Positions 1-9,024 are shown, numbered from the stretch's first letter. The stretch: DNA of 64,000 nucleotides from Collinsella sp. TF08-11AT (GCF_003437035.1 NZ_QSRL01000010.1:25646-89645); one strand, 5' to 3'. Made by a program: numbers and translations. The notes: generated from the sequence alone by a model not told the origin.

Positions 1-687
1 GCCGACGACATCAAGTGGCATCATGGCCTTATCGCCAACCCCAACTGCGCGACCATCATCGGCTTGGTTCCTACGTGGCCGCTGCATCAGCTCGCTGGCG
101 TGAAGCGCATGATCGTCTCGACGTATCAGGCGGCTTCGGGTGCCGGCGCTCCCGGTATGGCCGAGCTCGAGGCTCAGCTGGCCGCCCTGGGTCGTGGCGA
201 GGAGATTCCCGAGCCGCGCGCGTTTGCCGCCCAGCTGGCGAGCAACCTGATTCCGCAGATTGGCGGCGTCAAGGAGGAGGGCTTTACCTCCGAGGAGATG
301 AAGTTGCAAAACGAGGGCCGCAAGATCATGCACCTGCCCGATCTGCGCGTGAACTGCACCTGCGTGCGCGTGCCCGTGCTGCGTTCGCACTCCGAGAGCA
401 TTACGCTCGAGTTTGAGCGCGATATTACGGTCGAGGAGGTCCGTGCTGCGCTGGCTTCTGCCCCGGGCGTGAAGCTGGTCGACGACATGAGTGCCGAGGA
501 TGCGCACGACCGCTTCCCCATGCCGATGGACACCTCCGACCAGGACCTGATCTGGGTCGGTCGCGTGCGCCGCGACATCTCGAACCCCGAGGCTGCGCGC
601 GGCATCACCTTCTGGTGCTGCGGCGACCAAATCCGTAAGGGCGCGGCAACCAACGCCGTCCAGATCGCTAAGCTGCTCTGCGAGTAG
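1..687 (+). CDS. asd: Aspartate-semialdehyde dehydrogenase, C-terminal part (5' end outside window)
   Basis: The open frame enters at base 1 and ends at a TAG at 685-687, giving the last 228 residues. ASD reduces aspartyl phosphate to aspartate semialdehyde with NADPH, the branch point to lysine/diaminopimelate, threonine and methionine. The active-site motif NPNCAT is visible, with the catalytic Cys encoded at 46-48. Further on, the conserved stretches EGRKIMHLPDLRVNCTCVRVPV and the closing WVGRVRRD, GITFWCCGDQIRKGAATNAVQI match the substrate-binding and dimerisation domain of the family. The N-terminal NADP-binding domain must lie upstream. No start codon can be given; internal TTG/GTG codons are not real starts because homology continues upstream of them. 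A large hairpin follows the stop. Confidence 0.95.
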   Translation, partial: ADDIKWHHGLIANPNCATIIGLVPTWPLHQLAGVKRMIVSTYQAASGAGAPGMAELEAQLAALGRGEEIPEPRAFAAQLASNLIPQIGGVKEEGFTSEEMKLQNEGRKIMHLPDLRVNCTCVRVPVLRSHSESITLEFERDITVEEVRAALASAPGVKLVDDMSAEDAHDRFPMPMDTSDQDLIWVGRVRRDISNPEAARGITFWCCGDQIRKGAATNAVQIAKLLCE

Positions 688-700
688 TGTGACCTGTCCG

Positions 701-828
701 GCGGGGGCCGGGCTTGGTTTTCAGAACGTCCTCGACCATGTGTGGCGCCTTGTCCTGCTCCTTCGGAGCCGCGGACAAGGCGCCGCACTGGTCTGCGGAG
801 TGTTCTGAAAACCAAGCCCGGCCCCCGC
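701..828. repeat. Nested inverted-repeat element downstream of asd
   Basis: A perfect 27-bp inverted repeat pairs 701-727 with 802-828. Inside it an 11-bp pair (745-755 with 773-783, GCGCCTTGTCC type) forms a second stem. The segment between the outer and inner left arms carries GAACGTCCTCGACCATG (724-740), a motif that recurs near groEL. There is no T-run after either arm, so it is not a canonical terminator although it could end asd transcripts. The rest of the 350-bp gap to the next gene shows no convincing gene. Confidence 0.85.
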
Positions 829-1037
829 CTGCGGTGACGCTGCTGCGCGTGTTCCGCGATGGGGCCGTTGTTGGTTGGGGCCGCTGGGCTGATGTGGGGG
901 CACGTGGTTGTTGCGGGCCCTGGTCCGGGCGGCGGCCTTGGCGCTTCGCGCCTGCCGCCTTGGATGACTTTGGGGTCGATTGGGGTTGTCTGCACAATTC
1001 GCGGTATTATGGTGCGGAGTTTTGAAAGGAGCCGTTG

Positions 1038-1616
1038 GTGGTCACGACGACGTTTGCTTCGCCTTTGGGCGAAATCCTGCTTGCCGCTGATGGCCGCGGT
1101 CTGACGGGGCTTTGGTTTGAGAGGCAGGAGCACTTTGGCTCTACACTGCTCAAAGAAGATGCGGAGCACGTTGAAGGTGCCGATGCGGTTTCTGGTACCG
1201 GTGGGATGTCTTCGGTGAGTCCGGCAAATGGTGCGGCTTCTTCGGTGCTTGAGCGTTCTTGGGCTTGGCTGAATGCCTATTTTGCGGGGCAGGAGCCTCG
1301 GTTTACGCCGCCGTTGCATATGATTGGTACGGCGTTTCAGCGCGAGGTTTGGTTTGAGCTGCTTTCAATTCCGCGTGGCGAGGTCGCTACGTATGGCGAG
1401 ATCGCCCAGCGTGTTGCGGCTCGACATCGTGTGCCGGGAAATGAAGCGCCCGTTGTATCTCCTCGCGCGGTGGGGGCTGCGGTCGCTCGCAACCCTATTT
1501 CGATCATCGTGCCGTGTCATCGCGTGGTGGCAGCCGACGGATCGCTCAACGGATACGCCGGTGGACTGGATCGCAAAGAATGGCTGCTGCGGCTTGAGGG
1601 CGCGTACGAGGAGTAA
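1038..1616 (+). CDS. ogt: Methylated-DNA--protein-cysteine methyltransferase
   Basis: Suicide repair enzyme that transfers the methyl group from O6-methylguanine in DNA to its own cysteine. The PCHRV acceptor motif is present (Cys about residue 160), followed by the winged-helix closing region with GGLDRKEWLLRLE. The DNA-binding helix segment (GEVATYGEIAQRVA) precedes it. The N-terminal part begins TTTFASPLGEILLAADGRGL, as in Ogt proteins, and then carries a low-complexity insertion of about 30 residues (roughly 40-70) rich in Gly, Ser, Ala. GTG at 1038 is chosen because AAAGGAG (1025-1031) is then 6 nt upstream; a TTG at 1035 is the alternative. It is monocistronic, with no Ada regulatory domain. 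Confidence 0.93.
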   Translation: MVTTTFASPLGEILLAADGRGLTGLWFERQEHFGSTLLKEDAEHVEGADAVSGTGGMSSVSPANGAASSVLERSWAWLNAYFAGQEPRFTPPLHMIGTAFQREVWFELLSIPRGEVATYGEIAQRVAARHRVPGNEAPVVSPRAVGAAVARNPISIIVPCHRVVAADGSLNGYAGGLDRKEWLLRLEGAYEE

Positions 1617-1655
1617 CGCTCGAGCACTTTGCATAGCCAAGATGCCGTGAAAGAA

Positions 1656-1806
1656 CGGGACACGCTTTCCGAATGGAGGCTCAGACGGAAACCACGTCCC
1701 GGAATTCTGTTTTAAAGCGGGATGCGCTTTCCGAATGGCGTCCCGAGCGGAAACCGTGCCCCGGAATACAGCCTCAGAGTGGGACGCCGTTTCCGGTTGA
1801 GACCAC
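1656..1806. repeat. 62-bp tandem array of hairpin units (2.4 copies)
   Basis: Units begin at 1656, 1718 and 1780, exactly 62 bp apart. Each starts with a form of CGGGACACGCTTTCCG and, after about 12 nt, has the complementary block CGGAAACC...GTCCCGG, so each unit folds into a hairpin; the third is a half unit. The array lies between ogt and the tail of the ClC remnant. Confidence 0.75.
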
Positions 1807-2397
1807 CTGCCTGGACATCGATCTACGCCCGCTCCTGCAGGGCGTAGATGGACTTATCCATGTTGAACAGGTAAGCCACAACGCAGACAATAATGAACAT
1901 CGGCAAGTTACCAAAGCCGAAGACTTCGCAGCCAATAAGGATGGGTGCGAGCAGCGTATTGGTGGCGCTGCCAAAGACGGCTGCGTAGCCCAGTGCGGCG
2001 CAGAGCTCGACGGGCATGCCGAGTTGAGCCTCGTTATGGCGACATCTGGGTAACAGAAAGGCCCGCGTTCCTCAGAGGCAAGATAGGCAATTCTGCTTCT
2101 GAGGTAGATCTCAATTCTGCCGACCGCACTGCCGACCGCATCAAACATTAACTGCCGGAGGGCTCGGTCAAATTCATACGTGTAGATGATGGTTTCGAAT
2201 GTTGTGCCTTCGCGAAAGATGGTAATCCCGGACTTGCATTTGGTTTTGTAGGGAAACCAGTAGGCCGACAGTCTGTAGTGGTTGGCTTCGACCAAAGCTC
2301 GCTCGAGTTCGCTTTGATCAGAGCACTTAAGACCCTTGTTTTCTGTCAATAGTGCTATTTGTTCGTTGATGGATATCCGCGACTTCTGGTATTTCAT
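1774..2397 (-). pseudogene. Abi family (Abi_2/AbiD-AbiF type) remnant, truncated
   Basis: Residues 1 to about 117 look like the N-terminal half of Abi_2-type phage abortive-infection proteins: an initial RISINEQIALL, then ANHYRLSAYWFPY, and FDRALRQLMFDAVGSAVGRIEIYLRS. After GPFCYPDVAIT (about base 2045) the frame translates to a Ser/Pro-rich string with no family resemblance, because it is reading the wrong frame of a chloride-channel fragment. Intact relatives are about 300 residues, so only about a third to two fifths survives. A start at 2397 has a plausible AAGAGG upstream. The product is unlikely to be functional in defence. I infer a deletion joined two genes here. Confidence 0.75.
1823..2040 (-). 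pseudogene. Chloride channel (ClC family) C-terminal remnant
   Basis: In a different frame from the overlapping Abi remnant, the minus strand encodes about 72 residues ending at a TAG at 1823-1825. The sequence ALGYAAVFGSATNTLLAPIL and the following CEVFG...VVAYLFNMDKSIYALQ match the last helices of ClC/EriC-type channels, where a block of the type ATNTPLA...GIELFG...YLFSGHSGIY is conserved. Everything N-terminal of this is missing; upstream sequence belongs to the Abi remnant. It has no plausible start or ribosome site of its own and is read as a decayed gene end. Confidence 0.72.
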
Positions 2398-2567
2398 TAA
2401 GCCTCTTGATAGAAAAAGAGCTGGAGTTGCGCATCGTTGAGAGGCTTTCCAGCTTTAGCAAAACAAACTTATAAGATGCGACGGGCCGCGTCAAGATAAT
2501 TACCGGACGGCCTAGGAGGCGGCTGGTTGGCTGGCTTAAAACCTAGCGCGTGAAATGACGCCCCACG

Positions 2568-3206
2568 CTATTCAGCGCGCTTGATAGGATGACGAACCAC
2601 AGTCTTAAGTTTCTCCGGTGCACATTTGCGTGGATCGGAGAGATAGATTTCGTGATGTAAACGGGTGTCTGAGAAGTCGGGGGCATAGCCCTGTTCGGTC
2701 GCGTATTCATGCATGGCGTCTACGGTTGTCGGCTCGCTGTCATAGGGTCCGGTATGCATGCACTGAACGCAGAGACCCTCATCAACTTTAAGCAGCTCAA
2801 CAGCGGTAAAGTCTAGTTTCTTTTTGGCCGTGGCTTCAGCGACTGCCCAGTCAAAATCATCTCGGCTGACGAAATCGGGCAGGCGGATGCACGAGATAAA
2901 GTTGAAATCGTCCTTGCGTACATAATCGATGTCGCCGCTCGGGGAGTCTTGCCACCAGAAACCCTCGAGCGGCGGTACCACAAAGTCGAAATAGCCCTCG
3001 ATGCTCCTTGGGCCTTTCTTCGACATCTTGACGGTATAGGCGATGCCGTAAAGTAGCGGCAGGGCGTTTTGATACTCGCCACCTTCGGTATTTGGGTCGC
3101 CCTTTCCGCGAACGGCAACGTAGTTCATAGGCGGGACAGTTACGATGCTCGGCTTGCTTGCAGGTTTGTAGAGCTCCTTGCATTCCTTCTTAAAGTCGAA
3201 CGCCAT
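2568..3206 (-). CDS. GyrI-like small-molecule-binding domain protein
   Basis: A 212-residue soluble protein resembling the AraC-effector-binding/GyrI-like domain. Features seen: the opening DFKKECKELYKPASKPS, the beta segment IVTVPPMNYVAVRGKGDPN, the YTVKMSKKGP segment, and the C-terminal MHTGPYDSEPTTVDAMHEY followed by HHEIYLSDPRKCAPEKLKTVVRHPI. The last parts are typical of the family, which includes stand-alone proteins that bind or hydrolyse hydrophobic small molecules, but the ligand here is unknown. There is no DNA-binding domain. The start at 3206 has GAAAGGCGGCC upstream on the minus strand. Confidence 0.85.
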   Translation of the reverse strand: MAFDFKKECKELYKPASKPSIVTVPPMNYVAVRGKGDPNTEGGEYQNALPLLYGIAYTVKMSKKGPRSIEGYFDFVVPPLEGFWWQDSPSGDIDYVRKDDFNFISCIRLPDFVSRDDFDWAVAEATAKKKLDFTAVELLKVDEGLCVQCMHTGPYDSEPTTVDAMHEYATEQGYAPDFSDTRLHHEIYLSDPRKCAPEKLKTVVRHPIKRAE

Positions 3207-3389
3207 GTTGGCCGCCTTTCTGCGTATTGGCCTGCTTAGATAGTTGAATCATATCATAGAAACGAACAGCTGCTCGAATTATTTGGCTGACAGATTGAGA
3301 TGCGTGCGTTGTGCTTGGCGGTCGGCCTGACCCCGTCGATGATTTCTCGGCCTCCCCGGCGCCTCATCTATAGCTGCCGTTTCCCCCAT

Positions 3390-3429
3390 ATAAAACCTGC
3401 CAAAATAAACCTGTCCCTTTTTGGTAGGT
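3390..3429. repeat. GGGACAGG-core hairpin, copy 1
   Basis: Reverse-orientation copy of the element made of AACCTGCCAAAA / TTTTGGCAGGTT arms around a GGGACAGG core; here one arm base has changed (TTTTGGTAGGT). It lies 50 bp upstream of the ABC ATPase start. Other copies: 6951, 13060, 15379, 48404, 53264. Confidence 0.85.
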
Positions 3430-3478
3430 GGGAAATGGGTAATACTAAAGAGTTATCCGACCAGATGGGAATTAATCG

Positions 3479-4180
<702 letters not shown>

Positions 4181-4185
4181 CGCCC

Positions 4186-6951
4186 ATGGACCAGGACCGC
4201 CAAAACAGCCAGCGCCGCGACGCGCAGAACACGGAGCGCGAGCAGGATTTTACGACCTACCGCACCGCCCAAAGCTCAAACGATATGGTGCCGACGGTTT
4301 TTCGCCGTGGCATCTACCGTACAATCCGAGGCAGTCTTAAGCGCTTCTTGTCCATCGTGGTCATCACCGCGCTCGGTGTGAGCGTGATGTGCGGCCTTAA
4401 GGCGGGCTGCGAGGACCTGTGTGATTCGGTTGACGCTTACTTTGACCAGCAGAATGTCTATGACATTAACGTGCAGTCGACCTATGGTCTGACCGATGAC
4501 GATCTTGCTGCGATCCAAGAGGTCGATGGCGTCGAGACGGCCGAGGGCATCTATACCGAGACCGCCTATACCGCCGTGGGTACGACGCGCGAGCGTGTCG
4601 TCGTACAGAGCCTCTCCAAAGAGAATATTGACCAACCGGTGCTAGTACGCGGCGAGCTGCCCGAGACTTCGGGCGAAGTGGCAGTGACCTCACGTTTTTT
4701 GAAGGCTTCGGGCAAAAAGCTCGGCGATACCGTGAGTTTTGCCGCCAATGACGCGAGCTCGTCCAACCAAAGTGCCAAGGATCAATTTGCCGATGGGGAC
4801 TACACCATCACGGCCGAGGTTCTCGATCCTACCGACGTGAGCTCCGACTCGACCGTCAACGCCTTTCGTGCTGCTTCGACTGCGGACTACAAGTTCTACG
4901 TGAGCGAGGATGCCGCGACGTCGTCGTCCTACTCCGCGGTCCATGTGATCGTCCAGGGAGCTAAGAGCCTCAACTCCTATTCGGATGCCTACGCGGCAAA
5001 GATCAATGAGGTCAAGGGCAATATCGAGAAGATCCGCGAGGAGCGTGAGAAGGCGCGCGCTCAGGAGCTGACAGTCGACACGCCGGCAAGCTTGGATGCG
5101 GCCGAGCGCCAGGCGAATATGCTCTTTGGGATTGAGCAGGACAACATCAATCGCATGGCCCAGGGCAGCGAGGAACGCGTCCAGGCTCAGGCCGACCTGG
5201 ATCAGCGCCGCGCCGCCGCCGACCAGCAGTTTGCCGATGCCCGCGCCGAGCTTTCCGATTTGGGTGAATGCACGTGGTACATCCAGGACCGCGACAATAT
5301 CGCAAGCTACTCAAGCGTGGAGAGCGATAGCTCGTCAATTGAGGCTATTGCGACGGTGTTCCCGTTCATCTTCTTTATCGTCGCCGTGCTCATCAGCCTC
5401 ACCACCGCCACGCGTATGGTCGAGGAGGAGCGCACGCTCATTGGCCTGTACAAGGCGCTCGGCTACTCGCGCGAGCGCATCCTGTCCAAATACGTGGACT
5501 ATGCGCTGTGGGCGTGCCTGATTGGCGGCGTGCTCGGCAATATCATCGGCTTTGTGGGCCTGCCGCTGTTCCTGTTTACGGTGTTCGACGACATGTACTC
5601 GCTGCCCCAGATGCTGCTTTCGTACGACATCGTGTCCTCGATCGTCTCGGTGGCGCTGTTTGCCGTGGGCGTGGTGGGCGCCACAATTATCGCCTGCCGC
5701 CACGAGATGGCCGAGACCCCGGCCTCGCTCATGCGCCCCAAGGCCCCGCGCGCCGGCTCGCGCATCCTACTTGAGCGCATCGGCTTCATCTGGCGCCGCA
5801 TGGGCTTTTTGAACAAGGTGGCTGCGCGCAACCTGTTCCGTTACAAAAAGCGTGCCTTTATGACCATCTTTGGCATCGCGGGTTGCACCGCGCTTGTGAT
5901 CTGCGGTATGGGTATTCGCGATACGTCGGTGGCGCTTTCGCCCAAACAGTACGGGCATATCACGCGTTATGACTTGCTGGCGGTCGCCAACCCCGATGAC
6001 TTTACGCAGACGTGCGCGGCGTTGGATGAGCGCAGCGCGGCCAATGATTCCAACGTGACCGTGACTTCGACGCTGCCGATTATGACCGACAACGTCACCT
6101 TTACGTTTGGCGGCAAGAGCGAGACCGTGCAGCTGATCGTGGTGCCCGATGACCGCACGAACGACCTGGACGACTATGTGCGCCTCGAGGACGAGTCCAA
6201 AGAGCCGCTGTCTTTGCGTGACGGAGACGTGTATCTGAGTAAGAGTTCACAGCTGGTGCTGGGGATTCAGCCGGGCGATACGGCATACGTCCAGGATTCG
6301 TCGCTCAATGTTGCCAAGGTCAAAGTCAGTGACATTTCGCTTAACTATCTTGGCAACACGCTTTACATGACGCAGGGCACCTATGAGCGCGCGTTCGGTC
6401 GAAGCGCACGCCTCAACGGCGTCTTTGTGCTGCTTAAGGGCTCGTCGGCCGACCAGATTGCGTTTAGCAAGAAGCTTAAGAGCGACGGTTGGCTCACCAT
6501 CTCGAGCACGGCCGAACATTGGCAGAACTACGAGGCGAACTTTGCGATCATCAATTCGGTCGTGGTGCTCGTGACTTTTATGGCGGCATGCCTGTCGTTT
6601 GTGGTGGTGTTTACGCTGTCCAACACGAATATCTCCGAGCGCGAACGCGAGCTGGCGACCATCAAGGTGCTGGGCTTCCGCCGTGGCGAGGTGCACCATT
6701 ACGTCAACAAGGAGACGTTGATCCTCACGGCAATTGGCGCCGCGCTGGGCGTGCCACTGGGCGGCTTGCTGGCCGAGAGTTTTACGTACATTTTGCAGAT
6801 GCCGTCGCTGTACTTTGACGTCGAAGTCGAGCCGCTAAGCTACGTGCTCGCCGTGGTGCTTTCCTTTGGCTTTACGTTTATCGTCAACCTAGCCACCAAT
6901 CGTACCCTCAACAAGATCGACATGGTCGGCGCCCTCAAGAGCGCCGAGTGA
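4186..6951 (+). CDS. FtsX-like ABC transporter permease
   Basis: About 921 residues with two FtsX domains, the expected partner of the preceding ATPase. A first membrane segment (ITALGVSVMCGLKA) follows a short cytoplasmic N-terminus. A large extracytoplasmic domain follows, with a predicted coiled-coil stretch (about residues 275-340, rich in Glu, Arg, Gln). Then comes a three-helix FtsX block (FPFIFFIVAVLISLTTATR through the ALFAVGVVGATIIA region), another extracytoplasmic domain, and a second FtsX block near the C-terminus (VVLVTFMAACLSFVVVFT and later helices). The motif RTLIGLYKALGYSRERI is the usual coupling helix region. The start is uncertain: GTG at 4174 overlaps the ATPase stop, ATG at 4186 follows directly. 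Confidence 0.9.
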   Translation: MDQDRQNSQRRDAQNTEREQDFTTYRTAQSSNDMVPTVFRRGIYRTIRGSLKRFLSIVVITALGVSVMCGLKAGCEDLCDSVDAYFDQQNVYDINVQSTYGLTDDDLAAIQEVDGVETAEGIYTETAYTAVGTTRERVVVQSLSKENIDQPVLVRGELPETSGEVAVTSRFLKASGKKLGDTVSFAANDASSSNQSAKDQFADGDYTITAEVLDPTDVSSDSTVNAFRAASTADYKFYVSEDAATSSSYSAVHVIVQGAKSLNSYSDAYAAKINEVKGNIEKIREEREKARAQELTVDTPASLDAAERQANMLFGIEQDNINRMAQGSEERVQAQADLDQRRAAADQQFADARAELSDLGECTWYIQDRDNIASYSSVESDSSSIEAIATVFPFIFFIVAVLISLTTATRMVEEERTLIGLYKALGYSRERILSKYVDYALWACLIGGVLGNIIGFVGLPLFLFTVFDDMYSLPQMLLSYDIVSSIVSVALFAVGVVGATIIACRHEMAETPASLMRPKAPRAGSRILLERIGFIWRRMGFLNKVAARNLFRYKKRAFMTIFGIAGCTALVICGMGIRDTSVALSPKQYGHITRYDLLAVANPDDFTQTCAALDERSAANDSNVTVTSTLPIMTDNVTFTFGGKSETVQLIVVPDDRTNDLDDYVRLEDESKEPLSLRDGDVYLSKSSQLVLGIQPGDTAYVQDSSLNVAKVKVSDISLNYLGNTLYMTQGTYERAFGRSARLNGVFVLLKGSSADQIAFSKKLKSDGWLTISSTAEHWQNYEANFAIINSVVVLVTFMAACLSFVVVFTLSNTNISERERELATIKVLGFRRGEVHHYVNKETLILTAIGAALGVPLGGLLAESFTYILQMPSLYFDVEVEPLSYVLAVVLSFGFTFIVNLATNRTLNKIDMVGALKSAE

Positions 6952-6992
6952 CCTGCCAAAAAGGGACAGGTTTATTTTGGCAGGTTTTATCT
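6951..6992. repeat. GGGACAGG-core hairpin, copy 2
   Basis: Begins on the last base of the permease stop codon. CCTGCCAAAAAGGGACAGG is followed by the complementary TTTTGGCAGG and TTTTATCTG. Confidence 0.88.
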
Positions 6993-6994
6993 GC

Positions 6995-7040
6995 GCAAAC
7001 GCCGGACAACCATTAGGTGGCCCGGCGTTTGCCCCGTTTT
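6995..7040 (+). terminator. Putative terminator after the ABC permease
   Basis: Stem GCAAACGCCGG (6995-7005) with CCGGCGTTTGC (7022-7032), followed by CCCCGTTTT. The T-run is short, so efficiency is uncertain. It lies just 3' of repeat copy 2. Confidence 0.6.
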
Positions 7041-7067
7041 GCTGGGGATGTCTGTCGTTCAGTGCTC

Positions 7068-7388
7068 TTACTGGCCAATCCAGTGTTGCGCATAGCTCTT
7101 AATGTCCTCGGTAAAACCGTCAAGGTCGTCAAGGGTGATCACGCTGTCGATAAGCAAATTGGCTATCTCGCGGTGCATTGTGCTGCGGCGAATGTCGTTT
7201 GCAATTACGCCTGAGGACAGCTTGTCTCTATTGAGGCGCTCTTCTAGTGCCCAAAATCTACTGGACGCTTCACTGTCGCCGTTCAGTATCTCAACATACT
7301 GGCCGATGAGCTTTTCCATATAACGTTCTTGCCATTGAGGAAGCATTTTCTTAAACAGCTTCCAGTCGCTTTCGGCTACGTCGCGCAT
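7068..7388 (-). CDS. Conserved small protein of unknown function (106 aa)
   Basis: An all-helical-looking acidic protein beginning MRDVAESDWKLFKKMLPQWQ, with ERYMEKLIGQYVEIL, SRFWALEERL and a C-terminal LIDSVITLDDLDGFTEDIK. I recognise this as a family widespread in Firmicutes and found in other gut bacteria, sometimes mislabelled as a multidrug transporter although it has no membrane segment. The function is not known. It stands alone, convergent with the ABC permease upstream, and its start has CGGAGG about 5 nt before the ATG on the minus strand. Confidence 0.75.
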   Translation of the reverse strand: MRDVAESDWKLFKKMLPQWQERYMEKLIGQYVEILNGDSEASSRFWALEERLNRDKLSSGVIANDIRRSTMHREIANLLIDSVITLDDLDGFTEDIKSYAQHWIGQ

Positions 7389-7517
7389 ATGTCCTCCGCT
7401 CGTTAAACGGGCTTTTCCATTTGCCTTTCATTCTATTTGGTTTTCGCTCACAGGCGTGGATGAAGGGCTTTCTCCAGCCTTCGAGATTGGGCTTGAATAG
7501 GTCGTATGCCGCAAAAC

Positions 7518-7657
7518 GGGCCTATCTACTACGTTTGCTACCACACCCTCGACCATGACAAAGATTATGAAATTAAAACCGCAGGTAGAGGGCTTGCAAA
7601 TATTCGGAAAAGGCGGGTATGGTCGGCCCTCTCGAGTTAAACGTAGTAAATAGGCCC
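7518..7657. repeat. Spaced inverted repeat in the 7389-7832 intergenic region
   Basis: GGGCCTATCTACTACGTTT (7518-7536) pairs with 7639-7657 with one mismatch, a 140-bp element. Just inside the left arm is CCCTCGACCATGA, similar to the motif inside the 701-828 element. I see no gene in this 440-bp gap. Confidence 0.7.
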
Positions 7658-7721
7658 TTTTCTTGGCGCGTGGTCAGCTCAATGCTAATCTCCGTGCCGG
7701 AACTGACCCAGTTGTTTGTAG

Positions 7722-7786
7722 GTTGCGGTGATATACGGACTGTTTGGCGCTTTGGAGCTTCAAAACAGTCCCTATCTCACCGCAAC
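7722..7786. repeat. GTTGCGGTGA palindromic element, copy 1
   Basis: 24-bp arms 7722-7745 and 7763-7786 with two mismatches; the ends read GTTGCGGTGA/TCACCGCAAC. Other copies at 8957 and 16434. This one lies just past the 3' end of the XRE regulator gene. Confidence 0.85.
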
Positions 7787-7832
7787 TTAGGAGAAGGGCG
7801 GGGGTGGTTGGGTGCTGGTGGGTCGGAGCGTG

Positions 7833-8771
7833 TTAGGCCTGTTGGCGGTGCTTCCATTGTTTGCGGCACCAGCGCATGAGCGCTTTGATGACGGGAATCG
7901 TGATGAGGATGATCCATGCAGGATGGGGCTGTCCCAAACAGAGCCACATGTAGAGGAACCAAGCGATGGCGGCTGCCGGGTAGATGACCTCGATCAGCTT
8001 AGATAAGTGGCGTTGGTCGATAAAGTCGCCAAGCGCGTAATAGACGGGAATCAGAAAGACGAGGAAGAGTCCCGTAGCCCATGTGCCGTAGACAATGCCG
8101 AGCACCAGATAGGCGAGAGTGACAAGTGCGGGGAAGGGGAATTTGTTCCATGCACGTCCGACCTTGGTGTGGAAATGCTTGCCATGATGGTCGAGCTTGT
8201 CGTGTGCTTCCTTCCAGCTGGAAAACGTCTCGCCGTCGATGGTGACGGTGCCGTCGTCATTGGTGCGTACGCTATGTCCATCGTCCTCAAGCGTATCGAT
8301 ATGCACGCCGTCCGGCCCCACATGCACCTCTTCGCCCTTGCGCTCGTTGGTCACATGGATGCCGCTCCAACCAACATGGACTTCCTCGCCTTTATTGGGA
8401 TCAATGACGTGGATACCGCGCGCGAGGGAAATATCGACAAGTGGCTTATCGCTGCAATCAGCGTGCTCAGTAGAAGCCTCAGCCTCTTCAGCCTTATCTG
8501 AAGCTTTGGTGCCGGCGTTGCTGTTCTGTGCCTCATCATCAGCCTGTGAGTCATCAGCGCTAGCCACCGCCTCCCCATATAACAGCTCGTCCAACGACAC
8601 GTCATACAGCGCGGCGAGCGCAATGAGGTTATCGGTATCGGGTGAGGACTCGCTGCGCTCCCATTTACTAACAGCCTGGCGGCTTACGCCCAGCTGGGCA
8701 GCAAGCGCCTCCTGAGAAAGCCCGGCAGCCTTGCGGCGGTCAACGAGCCGCTGTGCCATTGCAAGATCCAT
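7833..8771 (-). CDS. XRE-family regulator with C-terminal membrane domain
   Basis: About 312 residues. The N-terminal 60 residues are a Cro/C1-type helix-turn-helix (RRKAAGLSQEALAAQLGVSR, then AVSKWERSESSPDTDNLIAL), followed by an acidic linker (about 75-110). A central segment repeats a short beta-like unit: GIHV, GEEVHVG, GIHV, GEEVHVG, GVHID (about 125-165). The C-terminus has three or four hydrophobic segments starting near FPALVTLAYLVLGIVYG. This layout suggests a membrane-tethered regulator sensing envelope state. ATG 8771 is chosen over the ATG at 8786 because AAAGGAA lies between them at ribosome-site distance. Two palindromic elements of one family flank the gene. Confidence 0.82.
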   Translation of the reverse strand: MDLAMAQRLVDRRKAAGLSQEALAAQLGVSRQAVSKWERSESSPDTDNLIALAALYDVSLDELLYGEAVASADDSQADDEAQNSNAGTKASDKAEEAEASTEHADCSDKPLVDISLARGIHVIDPNKGEEVHVGWSGIHVTNERKGEEVHVGPDGVHIDTLEDDGHSVRTNDDGTVTIDGETFSSWKEAHDKLDHHGKHFHTKVGRAWNKFPFPALVTLAYLVLGIVYGTWATGLFLVFLIPVYYALGDFIDQRHLSKLIEVIYPAAAIAWFLYMWLCLGQPHPAWIILITIPVIKALMRWCRKQWKHRQQA

Positions 8772-8825
8772 AGCAGTTCCTTTCATGTAGTGACCGTAAT
8801 CGAATGAGCCGAGTATGCCGAGAAC

Positions 8826-8913
8826 AACCGGTAGCGACCACCATTTCTAGTTAGAATCTGCTCCGACCCTACCGCAACTACCGGTAGCAACCCCTAACGA
8901 CCAGCCATTTTAG
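8826..8913. promoter_or_regulatory. Repeated CCGGTAGC boxes upstream of the XRE gene
   Basis: CCGGTAGCGACC (8829-8840) and CCGGTAGCAACC (8881-8892) are direct repeats, each followed within 10-25 bp by CCATTT and TAG, with CTACCG lying between them in inverted orientation (8869-8874). The position 55-145 bp upstream of the XRE start makes them candidate autoregulatory sites. This is inference only. Confidence 0.4.
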
Positions 8914-8956
8914 GACAAATGCCAGTGCAAGTAGCAGCCAAGAGTCCCCACTCAGT

Positions 8957-9024
8957 AAGTTACGGTGGAATAGTTTCTAGATTCAGCCATTTGCGGGCTA
9001 AGCGGGAACTATTTCACCGCAACT
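8957..9024. repeat. GTTGCGGTGA palindromic element, copy 2
   Basis: AAGTTACGGTGGAATAGTTT on the left pairs with GGAACTATTTCACCGCAACTT on the right with a few mismatches. Upstream of the XRE gene, downstream of pfkA. The remainder of the 8772-9205 gap holds the CCGGTAGC boxes and the element at 9086. Confidence 0.8.

Noticed and set aside
1673-2053. Plus-strand ORF over the Abi/ClC remnant region
   Set aside because: It translates the tandem hairpin array and the reverse of the chloride-channel remnant.
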